Assembly: GCA_018970485.1 (NCBI GenBank)
Contig: JAGWWH010000008.1
Span: 1-51,484 of the forward strand
DNA length: 51,484 bases
Source: Pseudomonadota bacterium
Lineage (GTDB): Bacteria > Pseudomonadota > Alphaproteobacteria > Rickettsiales > UBA1997
Direction of reading: 5' to 3'
Within the stretch, counting starts at the first letter, position 1, and the number at the start of each line of letters is the position of its first letter. Positions 15,955 through 24,549 of this stretch are shown one piece after another. A model generated the notes under the pieces. It was not told the origin of the DNA. It did no database searches and saw only the letters and a list, made by a program, of their open reading frames with translations. The translations under genes and the position numbers were made by a program.

Positions 15955-16494
15955 ATGAAAAATATTCTTACCTATCGCGGCATCGCGCCAGACCTTGATT
16001 CAACCGCATTCATCGCTCACACCGCCATTATTTCTGGCGACGTAAAAATCGGCAAAAATTCAGGAATTTGGTACGGCTGCGTATTACGCGGCGACGTCAC
16101 CAAAATCACGATCGGCGAAAATACTAATATCCAAGATAACACTGTTTTGCACGGCACGAGACCGCATCACGCGCAAAATAAAACTGGCGCTGAAGGTGCT
16201 CCAGTTATCGTCGGAAATCACGTTACTATCGGTCACAACGCTATTATTCACGCCTGCATAATCGAGGATTACTCCTTTATTGGCATGGGTTCGATCATTA
16301 TGGATTTAGCGCGAGTTGAACAATTTGGAATGCTTGCCGCTGGCGCCGTTCTTACTCCAGGAAAAATTGTGAAGAGCGGACAAATTTGGGCGGGAAATCC
16401 AGCAAAATATTTTCGTGACATGACTCAGACAGAAAAAGATTACATCAAAATCTCTGCTAACAATTACGCGGAGCTAGCTCGTGAATATAAATAA
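15955..16494 (+). CDS. gamma-carbonic anhydrase family protein
   Basis: Left-handed beta-helix protein of the gamma-CA/YrdA/PaaY type. Hexapeptide rungs run throughout (GKNSGIWYGCVLRGDVTKITIG, TNIQDNTVLHG), and VTIGHNAIIHACIIEDYSFIGMGS carries the H-x4-H zinc ligands. Length 179 is typical. Carbonic anhydrase activity is likely from the metal ligands, but many family members have other or unknown activity. It overlaps the downstream ClC gene by 14 bases, so the two are translationally linked. Bicarbonate and chloride handling together would be sensible but is inference. Confidence 0.9.
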   Translation: MKNILTYRGIAPDLDSTAFIAHTAIISGDVKIGKNSGIWYGCVLRGDVTKITIGENTNIQDNTVLHGTRPHHAQNKTGAEGAPVIVGNHVTIGHNAIIHACIIEDYSFIGMGSIIMDLARVEQFGMLAAGAVLTPGKIVKSGQIWAGNPAKYFRDMTQTEKDYIKISANNYAELAREYK

Positions 16495-17713
16495 AATTAA
16501 AACAATCGCTGCACTTGCTTGCACTGCAACTCTTGCAACCGCCTTTCTTCTGCTTTATTGCCGGACTTTTTATGATTTTAGCAATCTGGCCAAAGAAAGA
16601 ATTTTGATCAGTCCGCTCTACGCTTTTTTTACCACACCAATTCTTTTTTGGGTTTCTGCTTATCTTTGTAGACGCTTCTCTTTAGCGGCTTCTGGCAATA
16701 ATATGGGAAATATAGAATCAGCAGTTAACGAAATAGACAAAAGCAACAATCATCAAAAAGCCTCTTTCTTTCTAGGATTCAAAACCATCTCGATCTGCGC
16801 ATTAAGCTCTTTAGTTTCAACTTTTGGCGCTGGATCGCTTGGGCATGAAGGCCCGTCGGTTCAGATTTCTGCGGGAATTTTTTTTAACGCCGCCAATAAA
16901 ATTAAGAATTTCTTACCAAAAATAAGTCTCGAAAATTGGATTTATGTTGGAGCTGGAATTGGCCTTGCCGTTGCATTTGGAGCTCCTTTTGCAGGATTGA
17001 TTTGCGTTTGCGAAAAATCTTTCAAGGTTGGGTCGAAGAAAATTTTATCTAATTTTTTTTGGACCATTCCGGCAATTTTGATATTTGCTCTAATCACCCC
17101 AAAAAGCTCTTCGATCTTTTGTAGCGAGACCGCCAACCTCATATACAGACCCAAAGAAATCGCTCTAATTTTTCTTCTCGTAATATTTTGTGGAGCGATA
17201 GCAATTTTATTCAAAAAAATTAGCTCTCATTTTTATCGCAAGTTTGTCGCCATAAAATCTCCCAAATGGCATTTGGTGCCAATTATAAGCGGACTCATAG
17301 TTTCAATTATAGCTTCTCATTACGGCCCTAATTCGATCGGAAGTGGCTTAACAATGATTAATAGCGCCTTAGCAAATACAGATGCTTCTTTGTCTTATGA
17401 AGAAGTTATTGCTCGCATCATTACAACGATTCTGACTTTTATCTCGGGATCTGCCGGAGGATTTGTGGCTCCATCAATTGCTGTCGGAGCTGGAATTGGC
17501 TCGGTAGTAGGTCAGATTCTTTCTAGTATTGATCCTAAAATTTTTATTCTTAGCGGAATGGCTGCATTTCTGAGCGCGACAATTGGAATGCCGATAACTG
17601 CTGCGATGATTATCTTTGAAACTACCTCTCAGACATTTTTTATCTTTCCACTCTTGCTGTCGTCGTCATTAATCGCTTTTTGTTGTACAAAAATTTTTAT
17701 CAAACGTGCCTGA
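16481..17713 (+). CDS. ClC-family chloride channel or H+/Cl- antiporter
   Basis: Polytopic membrane protein of 410 residues. It shows the ClC selectivity-filter motifs: GSLGHEGPSVQ with the gating Glu, and GSAGGFVAPSIAVGAGIG near residues 325-342. The gating Glu is retained, which in known bacterial members goes with proton-coupled exchange. There is no C-terminal CBS domain. The start is GTG 16481, overlapping the carbonic anhydrase gene; the first hydrophobic segment begins at once. Its TGA overlaps the cysQ GTG region by eight bases. Confidence 0.93.
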   Translation: MNINKIKTIAALACTATLATAFLLLYCRTFYDFSNLAKERILISPLYAFFTTPILFWVSAYLCRRFSLAASGNNMGNIESAVNEIDKSNNHQKASFFLGFKTISICALSSLVSTFGAGSLGHEGPSVQISAGIFFNAANKIKNFLPKISLENWIYVGAGIGLAVAFGAPFAGLICVCEKSFKVGSKKILSNFFWTIPAILIFALITPKSSSIFCSETANLIYRPKEIALIFLLVIFCGAIAILFKKISSHFYRKFVAIKSPKWHLVPIISGLIVSIIASHYGPNSIGSGLTMINSALANTDASLSYEEVIARIITTILTFISGSAGGFVAPSIAVGAGIGSVVGQILSSIDPKIFILSGMAAFLSATIGMPITAAMIIFETTSQTFFIFPLLLSSSLIAFCCTKIFIKRA

Positions 17714-18500
17714 TTTTTTTAGCAAAACTCAAATCGAGAAGATTGTCGATTTTACCCTGAAAGCAGGTGAAATCGCCTCTCAAGCCTTCATAAAAAAAGA
17801 TTTCTCGATTGAAAAAAAAGCAGATGGATCACGCGTAACTTCTGCCGATATCGCGGTCAGTCAATTTCTGCATAAACATTTACAAAATGAATTTCCCAAG
17901 ATTCCAATTGTTTGCGAAGAAGGGATTTTGCGTGAATTTTCTGACGAAATTTTTTTCCTAATCGATCCAATAGACGGCACTTCCAGCTTCATTGCTGGTA
18001 ATCCTGAATTTTGTATCAACGTCGCTTTGATAAAAAATAAGAAACCAATTTTTGGCCTGATTTACGCCCCGCTTTTTGAAGACGGAAAGATGGTTTTTAG
18101 TAACGAGAAAAATCAAATCACACTTCGACGCATCAACTTATCTAATCGCCTTAATGACGCGATTCTCAACAGAAAAAATAAATCCTCTGATAGTTTTAGA
18201 GTAGTCACCAGTAGTCGCTCAAAAGATCGTGACGTCGAAGATTATGTGACAAAAAATTATCCGGAATTTTCTAAAAAATTTACTATCGAGAAGCTCTCTT
18301 CGGCAATTAAATTCTTCCGTATTTTGGAAGGCGATGCTGATCTTTATTTACATTTTCGTCCTTCAATGGAGTGGGATACGGCAGCTGGACAAGCAATGAC
18401 GAAGATGATTGGTGGAGAGTTAAAAGATTTAACCGACGAAAAAATTCTGACTTACAAAAAACCTAATTTCGAGAATAAGGCATTTAAGTTACTCATCTGA
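17706..18500 (+). CDS. cysQ: 3'(2'),5'-bisphosphate nucleotidase (CysQ-like)
   Basis: Mg-dependent phosphatase of the inositol monophosphatase superfamily, probably removing the 3'-phosphate from PAP. Metal-binding motifs are present: EE at IVCEEG, DPIDGTSSF, and MEWDTAAGQAM. Length is 264. The start is GTG 17706 inside the end of the ClC gene. Superfamily members are hard to separate, so an inositol phosphatase cannot be excluded; the DPIDGTSSF spacing and EWDTAAGQA favour CysQ. A strong terminator follows 34 bases downstream. Confidence 0.88.
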   Translation: MPDFFSKTQIEKIVDFTLKAGEIASQAFIKKDFSIEKKADGSRVTSADIAVSQFLHKHLQNEFPKIPIVCEEGILREFSDEIFFLIDPIDGTSSFIAGNPEFCINVALIKNKKPIFGLIYAPLFEDGKMVFSNEKNQITLRRINLSNRLNDAILNRKNKSSDSFRVVTSSRSKDRDVEDYVTKNYPEFSKKFTIEKLSSAIKFFRILEGDADLYLHFRPSMEWDTAAGQAMTKMIGGELKDLTDEKILTYKKPNFENKAFKLLI

Positions 18501-18533
18501 ACTTTTGGGTTTTGACTGAGGAATAAATTCCAT

Positions 18534-18577
18534 AAAAAAGGGAGTAAGAGATTAAATTCTCTTACTCCCTTTTTTTA
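18534..18577. terminator. bidirectional rho-independent terminator
   Basis: An 18-bp perfect stem (18534-18551 with 18558-18575) with a 6-base loop has a GGGAGTAAGAGA core flanked by an A-run on the left and a T-run on the right. It therefore works on both strands. It lies between the convergent cysQ (plus) and TAXI gene (minus). Confidence 0.96.
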
Positions 18578-18593
18578 TTTCTAGCGAGAGGGT

Positions 18594-19559
18594 TTACTTC
18601 TTGAGTAACTTTGCCTCTCTAAAGTAACGCTCAGATCCAGGGTGAGACGGTGCTGAATTTCCCTCTCTAAGCATTTCATCCTTTTTGATATTGGAGAAAA
18701 CGGGGTGAAGAGTTTTGAAGTTATCAAAATTTTCCATCACTACTTTAACCATATTGTAAACAACTTCTGAACTTTGTTTTTCTGAAGTTACGATAGCAGC
18801 TTTAACGCCAAAACTCTCCACATCATTAGGATTGCCAGCATAGACTCCGCCTGGGATTGTAGCTTTAACATAAAATGGATTTTTCTCGATTAATTTATCA
18901 ATTGTTGAGCGATCAATCGGAATAATTTTGACTTTACAGGTTTGTGTAGCCTCTTGCAAAACTCCGTTCGGATTTCCCGAGACGTAAATCATCGCATCAA
19001 TTTTACCTTCGCATAATGCGCGAGGTTGTTCAGAAGGTTGCAAATAAGTGACTGCAGAAAAATTTTGTTTTGTCCAACCTTTGACTCCAGTCAATACTTC
19101 CATTGTTGCATGTACTCCAGATCCTTGAGGTCCAAAATTTACTTTTTTACCCAAAATATCATCCAGCTTTTCAATTCCTGACTTTTCTAAAACGGCGATG
19201 GAAAAAGTTTCGGTGTAAAGGGAAAGCACTGAGCGCAAATCTTTAAAAGGCTTCTGATCGGAGAAAAAACCGCTGCCATTGTAAGCATGATATTGCCAAT
19301 CGGATTGAACTATTCCGAAGTCGATCGCCCCATTACGAATTGCATTTAGGTTGGAAACTGATCCACCAGTTGACTCAACCGAACAACGAATTCCATGCTC
19401 CTTGCGACCACGATTAACTAGGCGACAAACCGCACCACCAGCTGGATAGTAGACTCCAGTAATAGCTCCGGTGCCGATTGAAATATAGCGGGTCGAAGCA
19501 AAAGATTCTTCGGTTAAAAAGCAAATGCAGGAAAGAAATAGTAGTAGTGCTTTTTTCAT
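18594..19559 (-). CDS. TAXI-family TRAP transporter solute-binding protein
   Basis: Periplasmic binding protein for a TRAP-type transporter. The signal peptide MKKALLLFLSCICFLTEESFAS is followed by the TAXI hallmark ISIGTGAITGVYYPAGGAVC, CSVESTGGSVSNLNAI and GIVQSDWQYHAYNGSG. ATG 19559 is chosen; the 41 residues upstream in frame come before the natural signal peptide and lack similarity. It is 321 residues, the usual size. The fused DctQM membrane component is not adjacent. The ligand is unknown; glutamate or other carboxylates are reported for some relatives. It diverges from a dicarboxylate symporter gene. Confidence 0.93.
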   Translation of the reverse strand: MKKALLLFLSCICFLTEESFASTRYISIGTGAITGVYYPAGGAVCRLVNRGRKEHGIRCSVESTGGSVSNLNAIRNGAIDFGIVQSDWQYHAYNGSGFFSDQKPFKDLRSVLSLYTETFSIAVLEKSGIEKLDDILGKKVNFGPQGSGVHATMEVLTGVKGWTKQNFSAVTYLQPSEQPRALCEGKIDAMIYVSGNPNGVLQEATQTCKVKIIPIDRSTIDKLIEKNPFYVKATIPGGVYAGNPNDVESFGVKAAIVTSEKQSSEVVYNMVKVVMENFDNFKTLHPVFSNIKKDEMLREGNSAPSHPGSERYFREAKLLKK

Positions 19560-19755
19560 TTTTTGGAAAATTTTTTGCAGGAGATGAAGTTGAAAACGCG
19601 GTAAAGATTCGTTCGTTTTTTTAAATGTCAATTTTAGCAAAACATGAAAAACGAGTGGTAAATTTGACATTAGGAAAGTCACTTTTTACGGTCCGTTTAG
19701 CTTTTACTCATCGCGATCCGACACGCATTCTCAATTCGACTAAAAATTTTAAGAA

Positions 19756-20982
19756 ATGAAACTTTGGAAACAGATTGTTATTGGCCTTACCTCTGGCGTA
19801 GCTGCCGGAATTATTCTTGGCGAAGATGCAGCCATGTTTAAAGTTTTGGGAACCATTTTTATTAACCTCATAAAAATGGTGATCGTTCCATTAATTTTCT
19901 TTGCGCTTTTATCTGGAATTACTTCGATACAGGGACAAGGAAACTTTACCAGAGTTGGAATCAAGGGATTTGCCGCCTACATCTTTACTGCAATTTTTGC
20001 TGTGATTATCGGACTCTCCGCTGGAACAATTTTTCAACCAGGATCTGGTGTAGACCTTCATTCAATGATCGAGGTTAATGGAGTTAATGCCGTCGCAACA
20101 GCAAAAACCCCGCCGACAATTTCTGAATTTCTGCTTAGTCTGATTCCAACGAATCCGATCAATGCGATGGCTACTGATAACTTTTTGCAAATTATCGTCT
20201 TTTCCATCTTCACAGGAATTGTTATTAACCTAGTCGGAGACAAGGCCAAGCCTCTTAAAGAAGTAATTTATTCAACCTCGCAAGTTACTTTCAAGATGAT
20301 CGAAATTATTATCAAACTCGCTCCATTCGGAGTATTTGGATTTATATCTTGGATGGTAGGAACTCAGGGCGCAGAGGTTTTGCAAGCTCTTGCGAAGCTA
20401 ATCATTACGTTTTTGGTAGCCTGCACTTTCCAATATTTTGTTTTTGGCGTGATGATTTTTCTTTTCGCCAAAATCTCTCCTTTGCCTTTTTACCGAAAAA
20501 TTCTTTTAACTCAGTCCTTAGCCTTCGCGACCAGTAGCAGCAAAGCAACACTCTCGACTGCAATGACTCAGCTGCAAGAAAGAATGGGGGTTTCAAAATC
20601 TAACTCCAATTTCCTTCTGCCGCTTGGAGTCTGCATAAACATGGACGGTGCAGCAATTTATCTTGGAATTTGCGCCTTGTTTTTTGCCCAAGCATATGGC
20701 GTTGATCTAACCACACAAAACTACATCATGCTGGTCTTAACTTGTACTTTAGGATCAATAGGCTCAGCAGGTATTCCCAGTGGATCAATTATATTTATGG
20801 GAATGGTGCTAAGCTCAGTCAGCCTTCCAATCGAAGGTATCGGTATTCTTCTCGGTATAGACAGAATTTTAGACATGATTCGCACTACCATCAATATCAC
20901 TGGTGATAGCGCGATCACTCTCATTGTTGATAAAAGCGAAGGTGGATTAAACGAAAAGATCTACCACGACAAAAATGTTTAA
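19756..20982 (+). CDS. dicarboxylate/amino acid:cation symporter (GltP/DctA family)
   Basis: A 408-residue inner-membrane carrier importing glutamate/aspartate or C4-dicarboxylates with H+ or Na+. Family sites are visible: the serine-rich hairpin motif ATSSSKATLSTAM, NMDGAAIYLGICALFFAQ, and GSIGSAGIPSGS, with the substrate-site DRILDMIRTTINITGD near the end. Length is typical. It overlaps lolA by eight bases. Substrate choice cannot be settled by eye. Confidence 0.95.
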   Translation: MKLWKQIVIGLTSGVAAGIILGEDAAMFKVLGTIFINLIKMVIVPLIFFALLSGITSIQGQGNFTRVGIKGFAAYIFTAIFAVIIGLSAGTIFQPGSGVDLHSMIEVNGVNAVATAKTPPTISEFLLSLIPTNPINAMATDNFLQIIVFSIFTGIVINLVGDKAKPLKEVIYSTSQVTFKMIEIIIKLAPFGVFGFISWMVGTQGAEVLQALAKLIITFLVACTFQYFVFGVMIFLFAKISPLPFYRKILLTQSLAFATSSSKATLSTAMTQLQERMGVSKSNSNFLLPLGVCINMDGAAIYLGICALFFAQAYGVDLTTQNYIMLVLTCTLGSIGSAGIPSGSIIFMGMVLSSVSLPIEGIGILLGIDRILDMIRTTINITGDSAITLIVDKSEGGLNEKIYHDKNV

Positions 20983-21565
20983 AAAGTTACTGATTAGTTC
21001 TTGGCTCTTTTTAGCAATCACTTCGCCTTCTTTTGCGGCAGAAGATTTAACAGAAATCGAGTCTTACCTCAATAACATCAAAAACCTTTCGGCAAAATTT
21101 GTTCAACAATCTGATGGCGGATTAGTTGAAGGAAAATTTTACCTCGCACGTAACTCAGAAAGCGCCGGAAAAATGCGCGTCGAATATCTTACTGAGCCAA
21201 AAATAGTCATAAACGTCAATGGGCCTGTTCTTTCTTATTACGACGTTGAACTAGACGAAATATCACACCTCAGCACCAACACAACTCCGGCTTCTTTTTT
21301 AACAAGACCAAACATTTCTTTTTCAGCGAAAGATATCGAAGTCACCAAAGTCGAAAAAGACTCGAATCAAATCAGCATTTCTCTTGTCAAAAAAAATCGC
21401 AAAGATGCGGGAGAATTTACTTTGGTCTTCAATTTAAACCCGCTTCGTTTCGTTAAGATGAAGGTTAAAAACGATCTCGATCAAATCATTTCCGTTACTC
21501 TCTCTGAAATCGATTTCAAAAGTGCGATTCCAAACAAAATGTTCGTACTAAAAAGCGGCAAGTAG
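20975..21565 (+). CDS. lolA: outer-membrane lipoprotein carrier LolA
   Basis: Periplasmic chaperone that takes lipoproteins from LolCDE to the outer membrane. It has a signal peptide MFKKLLISSWLFLAITSPSFAA, then LNNIKNLSAKFVQQSDGG and GKFYLARNSESAGKMRVEYL, the usual LolA opening, with the later GEFTLVFNLNPLRF. Length 196 is typical. It starts inside the symporter's end and precedes tolR-tolA, forming an envelope-maintenance group. Confidence 0.9.
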   Translation: MFKKLLISSWLFLAITSPSFAAEDLTEIESYLNNIKNLSAKFVQQSDGGLVEGKFYLARNSESAGKMRVEYLTEPKIVINVNGPVLSYYDVELDEISHLSTNTTPASFLTRPNISFSAKDIEVTKVEKDSNQISISLVKKNRKDAGEFTLVFNLNPLRFVKMKVKNDLDQIISVTLSEIDFKSAIPNKMFVLKSGK

Positions 21566-21594
21566 CAAAAAAATCGCTTACCACATTTCTCAAA

Positions 21595-22014
21595 ATGTCA
21601 TTTTCCGTAAATCACAAATCCACTAAAAAACGCCGGATTATTTCCGAAATAAACGTTACTCCCTTTGTCGATGTTTTGCTGGTTTTGTTAATTATTTTCA
21701 TGGTCGCCGCACCAATGATGACAAGCTCAGTCAATATTGATTTGCCGAAAGGATCCTCTAGTCCCAATAACGAAAAAATTCAGCCAATTACAGTTTCGAT
21801 CAAATCCGACGGCACAATTTTTTTGCAGGAAGATTTAGTTAAATTGTCAGTACTTGGTAACAAATTAGTTGGTCTCAGCGGCGGAAATTTAAACAATAAA
21901 ATTCTCGTTCGCGCCGACAAAAAACTCGACTACGGACGGGTGATGGAAGTAGTCAGCACAATTAGCGTTGCCGGTTTTAACCAAGTGGTATTAGTCACTG
22001 AATTGGCACAATGA
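21595..22014 (+). CDS. tolR: ExbD/TolR-family energy transducer
   Basis: Small bitopic inner-membrane protein of the TolQ-TolR proton channel. KKRRIISEINVTPFVDVLLVLLIIFMVAAPM contains the single transmembrane segment with the critical Asp (PFVDVLLVLLIIFM), then a periplasmic domain with IKSDGTIFLQE and VRADKKLDYGRVMEVV. Length 139 is typical. It is called TolR rather than ExbD because tolA follows with a 4-base overlap. TolQ is not in the window. Confidence 0.9.
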   Translation: MSFSVNHKSTKKRRIISEINVTPFVDVLLVLLIIFMVAAPMMTSSVNIDLPKGSSSPNNEKIQPITVSIKSDGTIFLQEDLVKLSVLGNKLVGLSGGNLNNKILVRADKKLDYGRVMEVVSTISVAGFNQVVLVTELAQ

Positions 22015-22889
22015 TTAAGAATTTTCTCTACTCACTCTTTCTTCATTTTCTACTCGTCCTCGTAATTTATCTAAATTTTAACCTACACAAAGTAGAGGAA
22101 AGCAAAACCAACGAAATCGCCGTGAGCCTTGTTGCTATTAGCGGAAGCGAAGAATCGAATGTTGATGCGCCAGAAAGTAGCGATAAAAATCCTGAGCCCG
22201 AGGAAGAAGGAATAAAAAAAATAGAAGAAACAAAAGAAGCTGAATCACCAAAAATTTCCGAAAAAAATAAAGTTAAAAAATCTCAAAAAAAATTGGCTCG
22301 AGCAAAAAACGTAAAAGCCTTAAAAAAACCAGTCTCTCAAGAAAAAATTGAGGAATTTAAGCAGGAAGAAAAAGAAGAAATAGAGCAGAAAGACGCGAAA
22401 AAAAAGCAGGAAGATCTAACGCAAAATCAGCATGAAGATAAAGAACAAAATGAAGCTCCAAAAAAGGAAGATAGTTTAGGAGCTAAAAAAGAATCGACGG
22501 AAGAATCAGAAGAAAAAAAACAAGAAAACTCCAAGAATTCTGAAAGTATCAATATGACCAACAGCCTAGAAAACCTTGATCTTTCGACCCGAGAAAAATT
22601 TAACGTTCAGTCTCAATTAAAGTTCTGTTACCGCGCCGCAATCAACGAATCTAAGTTAGAAGGAAAATCAAAAATTATCGCAAAAATTGAAATCAGCCGC
22701 GACGGGAAAATTACCCTAAATTTTGAAGAAACGGTGAATAAAAATAGATTTGATGACCCAAGCGAAACTGACTATCGCAACACTGTTCTAAACGTTCAAC
22801 GCGCACTCGATTTATGTAGCCCTCTTCGCAATCTTCCGCTCGACAAATACGAGATCTGGAAGGAAGTTAATCTCGAATTCGAAGAATAA
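22011..22889 (+). CDS. tolA: TolA-like envelope protein
   Basis: One N-terminal transmembrane helix (FLYSLFLHFLLVLVIYLNF) is followed by about 150 residues of Glu/Lys-rich, probably helical sequence, and then a C-terminal globular domain (about 190-292: TREKFNVQSQLKFCYRAA, IEISRDGKITLNF). This three-part architecture is that of TolA, which links the inner-membrane TolQR motor to Pal at the outer membrane. It is matched by context (ATGA overlap with tolR) more than by sequence, because the linker is low-complexity. tolB and pal do not follow; xseB does. Confidence 0.8.
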   Translation: MIKNFLYSLFLHFLLVLVIYLNFNLHKVEESKTNEIAVSLVAISGSEESNVDAPESSDKNPEPEEEGIKKIEETKEAESPKISEKNKVKKSQKKLARAKNVKALKKPVSQEKIEEFKQEEKEEIEQKDAKKKQEDLTQNQHEDKEQNEAPKKEDSLGAKKESTEESEEKKQENSKNSESINMTNSLENLDLSTREKFNVQSQLKFCYRAAINESKLEGKSKIIAKIEISRDGKITLNFEETVNKNRFDDPSETDYRNTVLNVQRALDLCSPLRNLPLDKYEIWKEVNLEFEE

Positions 22890-22903
22890 ATTTTTTCTAA
22901 AAA

Positions 22904-23131
22904 ATGTCCGAAAAATTAAAAAAACAAATTTCTAAAATGAGCTTTGAGTCAGCAATTTCTAGGCTTGAAGAAATTGTCGAAACTTTATCGTCACAAAGAA
23001 TCAACCTTGATTCAATGATATCGCTACACGAAGAAGGTGTTCTTCTTAAAGAATTTTGCGAACAAAAATTAGCGGATGCCAAATTGAAGATTGAAACAGT
23101 TTCAAAAACAAAACTATCCAAATCCCAATGA
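22904..23131 (+). CDS. xseB: exodeoxyribonuclease VII small subunit
   Basis: A 75-residue helical protein. MSFESAISRLEEIVETLSS and INLDSMISLHEEGVLLKEFCEQKLADAKLKIE match the XseB pattern. It pairs with XseA (not here) to degrade single-stranded DNA. It overlaps pgsA by four bases and starts 14 bases after tolA. Confidence 0.93.
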   Translation: MSEKLKKQISKMSFESAISRLEEIVETLSSQRINLDSMISLHEEGVLLKEFCEQKLADAKLKIETVSKTKLSKSQ

Positions 23132-23730
23132 AACAAATTCCTAACTTTTTGACCTCATTACGTCTAGCTATTATCCCGCTTCTTATTTGCTCATTCTACA
23201 TCAACGGAATGCTTTCGAACATCATTTCTGCGGCTTTATTTGGAGTCGCCGCAATCACTGATTATTTCGATGGCTACTTCGCCCGCTCTATGAAAGCGCA
23301 ATCAAATTTTGGTAAATGTCTCGATCCAATCGCCGATAAACTTTTGGTAATTGTTGCAATCGTGATGCTGATTCGCTTCAACCCAACCAATAACTGGATT
23401 CTCTTTCCCGGAATGATAATTATCTGTCGCGAAGTTTTAGTTTCAGGCTTACGCGAATTTCTTGCTGAGATAAATGTGAGCGTACCGGTGAGTAAATTAG
23501 CGAAGTACAAAACGATGGTACAAATGCTTGCGATTGGTGGACTGATGCTTGGCGAGCGCGGCTCTACTTATATGTTCTATTATTGGCTCAACGGCTTCAT
23601 TGAAATGGACATAAAATTTCTGCTAGTTAGCGCCGTTGTGACTGCAGCAAAAATTTTATTTATTGCCGCCGCCACTTTAACTGTGATTACTGGCTACGCC
23701 TATTTCCGAGTTGGTTTTAAAAATATGTAG
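23128..23730 (+). CDS. pgsA: CDP-diacylglycerol-glycerol-3-phosphate 3-phosphatidyltransferase
   Basis: Makes phosphatidylglycerol phosphate, using the CDP-diacylglycerol produced by CdsA. The CDP-alcohol phosphotransferase motif is complete: DYFDGYFARSMKAQSNFG followed by KCLDPIADK. It has several transmembrane segments and 200 residues. The C-terminal 31 bases overlap the end of dedA on the opposite strand. The N-terminus IPNFLTSLRLAIIPLL is typical. Confidence 0.96.
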   Translation: MKQIPNFLTSLRLAIIPLLICSFYINGMLSNIISAALFGVAAITDYFDGYFARSMKAQSNFGKCLDPIADKLLVIVAIVMLIRFNPTNNWILFPGMIIICREVLVSGLREFLAEINVSVPVSKLAKYKTMVQMLAIGGLMLGERGSTYMFYYWLNGFIEMDIKFLLVSAVVTAAKILFIAAATLTVITGYAYFRVGFKNM

Positions 23731-24308
23731 CCAATCAAAATGGCTGCACAAACAACAAATATTCCAAGGGCAATTTCATGAAGATTCTCTTCAATTAATT
23801 TCTGATTAGCGCCAATAAAAAAACCAAGAGCGATTAGAACCGCATTCCAAATTGCTGATCCCAGAGTCGTATAAATCACGAACAACTTAAAATTCATTTT
23901 AGCAACTCCGGCGGGAATCGAGATGAAGTGACGAAAGCCAGGGAGTAGTCGTCCGATAAAAACAGAAATTGGACCGTGATTCTTAAAAAAATCCTCAATT
24001 CGAATGATTGTTTCAGCCTTAACAAAGAAATATTTTCCAATACGAAATAAAATTGTGCGCCCAATCGAGGCGGATAGGTAATAGCTAAAAACCGCGCCAA
24101 AAACATTACCTAAAATTCCAGCTAACAGAGCAAAATAAATATTCATTGCACCAGAAGAAGCAGCAATTCCGGCCGGTATCATCACTAGCTCGCTTGGCAA
24201 TGGCACTAGAGTACTTTCCAAAAACATCCCGACAAAAATACCGAAATATCCAACGCTATTTATAAAGTCGGTAAGAAAAGTGATGAGGGAAGAGAAAATA
24301 GAATTCAT
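23700..24308 (-). CDS. DedA family membrane protein
   Basis: Inner-membrane protein of the DedA/SNARE-associated family, members of which help recycle lipid carriers such as undecaprenyl phosphate. Visible: GYFGIFVGMFLESTLVPLPSELVMIPAG near the N-terminus and the family motif FIGRLLPGFRHFISIPAGVAKM. Length 202 is typical. It overlaps the convergent pgsA by 31 bases at its 3' end. It is followed upstream on the same strand by the DUF6356 gene and recR. Confidence 0.92.
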   Translation of the reverse strand: MNSIFSSLITFLTDFINSVGYFGIFVGMFLESTLVPLPSELVMIPAGIAASSGAMNIYFALLAGILGNVFGAVFSYYLSASIGRTILFRIGKYFFVKAETIIRIEDFFKNHGPISVFIGRLLPGFRHFISIPAGVAKMNFKLFVIYTTLGSAIWNAVLIALGFFIGANQKLIEENLHEIALGIFVVCAAILIGYIFLKPTRK

Positions 24309-24317
24309 TAGAACTAC

Positions 24318-24548
24318 TTACTCCTTCTTGCTGCGACGCTCGATTAAAAAATCCATTCTCTTCTGCATCACTTGATTAATTTTTTTTACATTCTTGCTCG
24401 CAATCGAGATGAAAGAGAATGGAAGAATGGCGTGACAAAGAAGAATTAAGCCAGTTCCAATGAGCCAAAAAGCTATGGAAAAAGTGAAAAGAAAATGTTC
24501 GAAATAATTTTCGCCAGATTCGCGAAGATGACGAGTAAGAAAGTTCAT
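24318..24548 (-). CDS. DUF6356 family small membrane protein
   Basis: 76 residues with one or two hydrophobic helices. The pattern HLRESGENYFEHFLFT, then a transmembrane stretch and CHAILPFSF, and a C-terminal helix ending in a basic tail, matches what I recall of DUF6356, a small alphaproteobacterial family of unknown function (HPxSVGExYxEH...HAxLPF). It lies one base from recR and ten from dedA on the same strand, so it is likely co-transcribed. Function unknown. Confidence 0.8.
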   Translation of the reverse strand: MNFLTRHLRESGENYFEHFLFTFSIAFWLIGTGLILLCHAILPFSFISIASKNVKKINQVMQKRMDFLIERRSKKE

Positions 24549-24549
24549 T

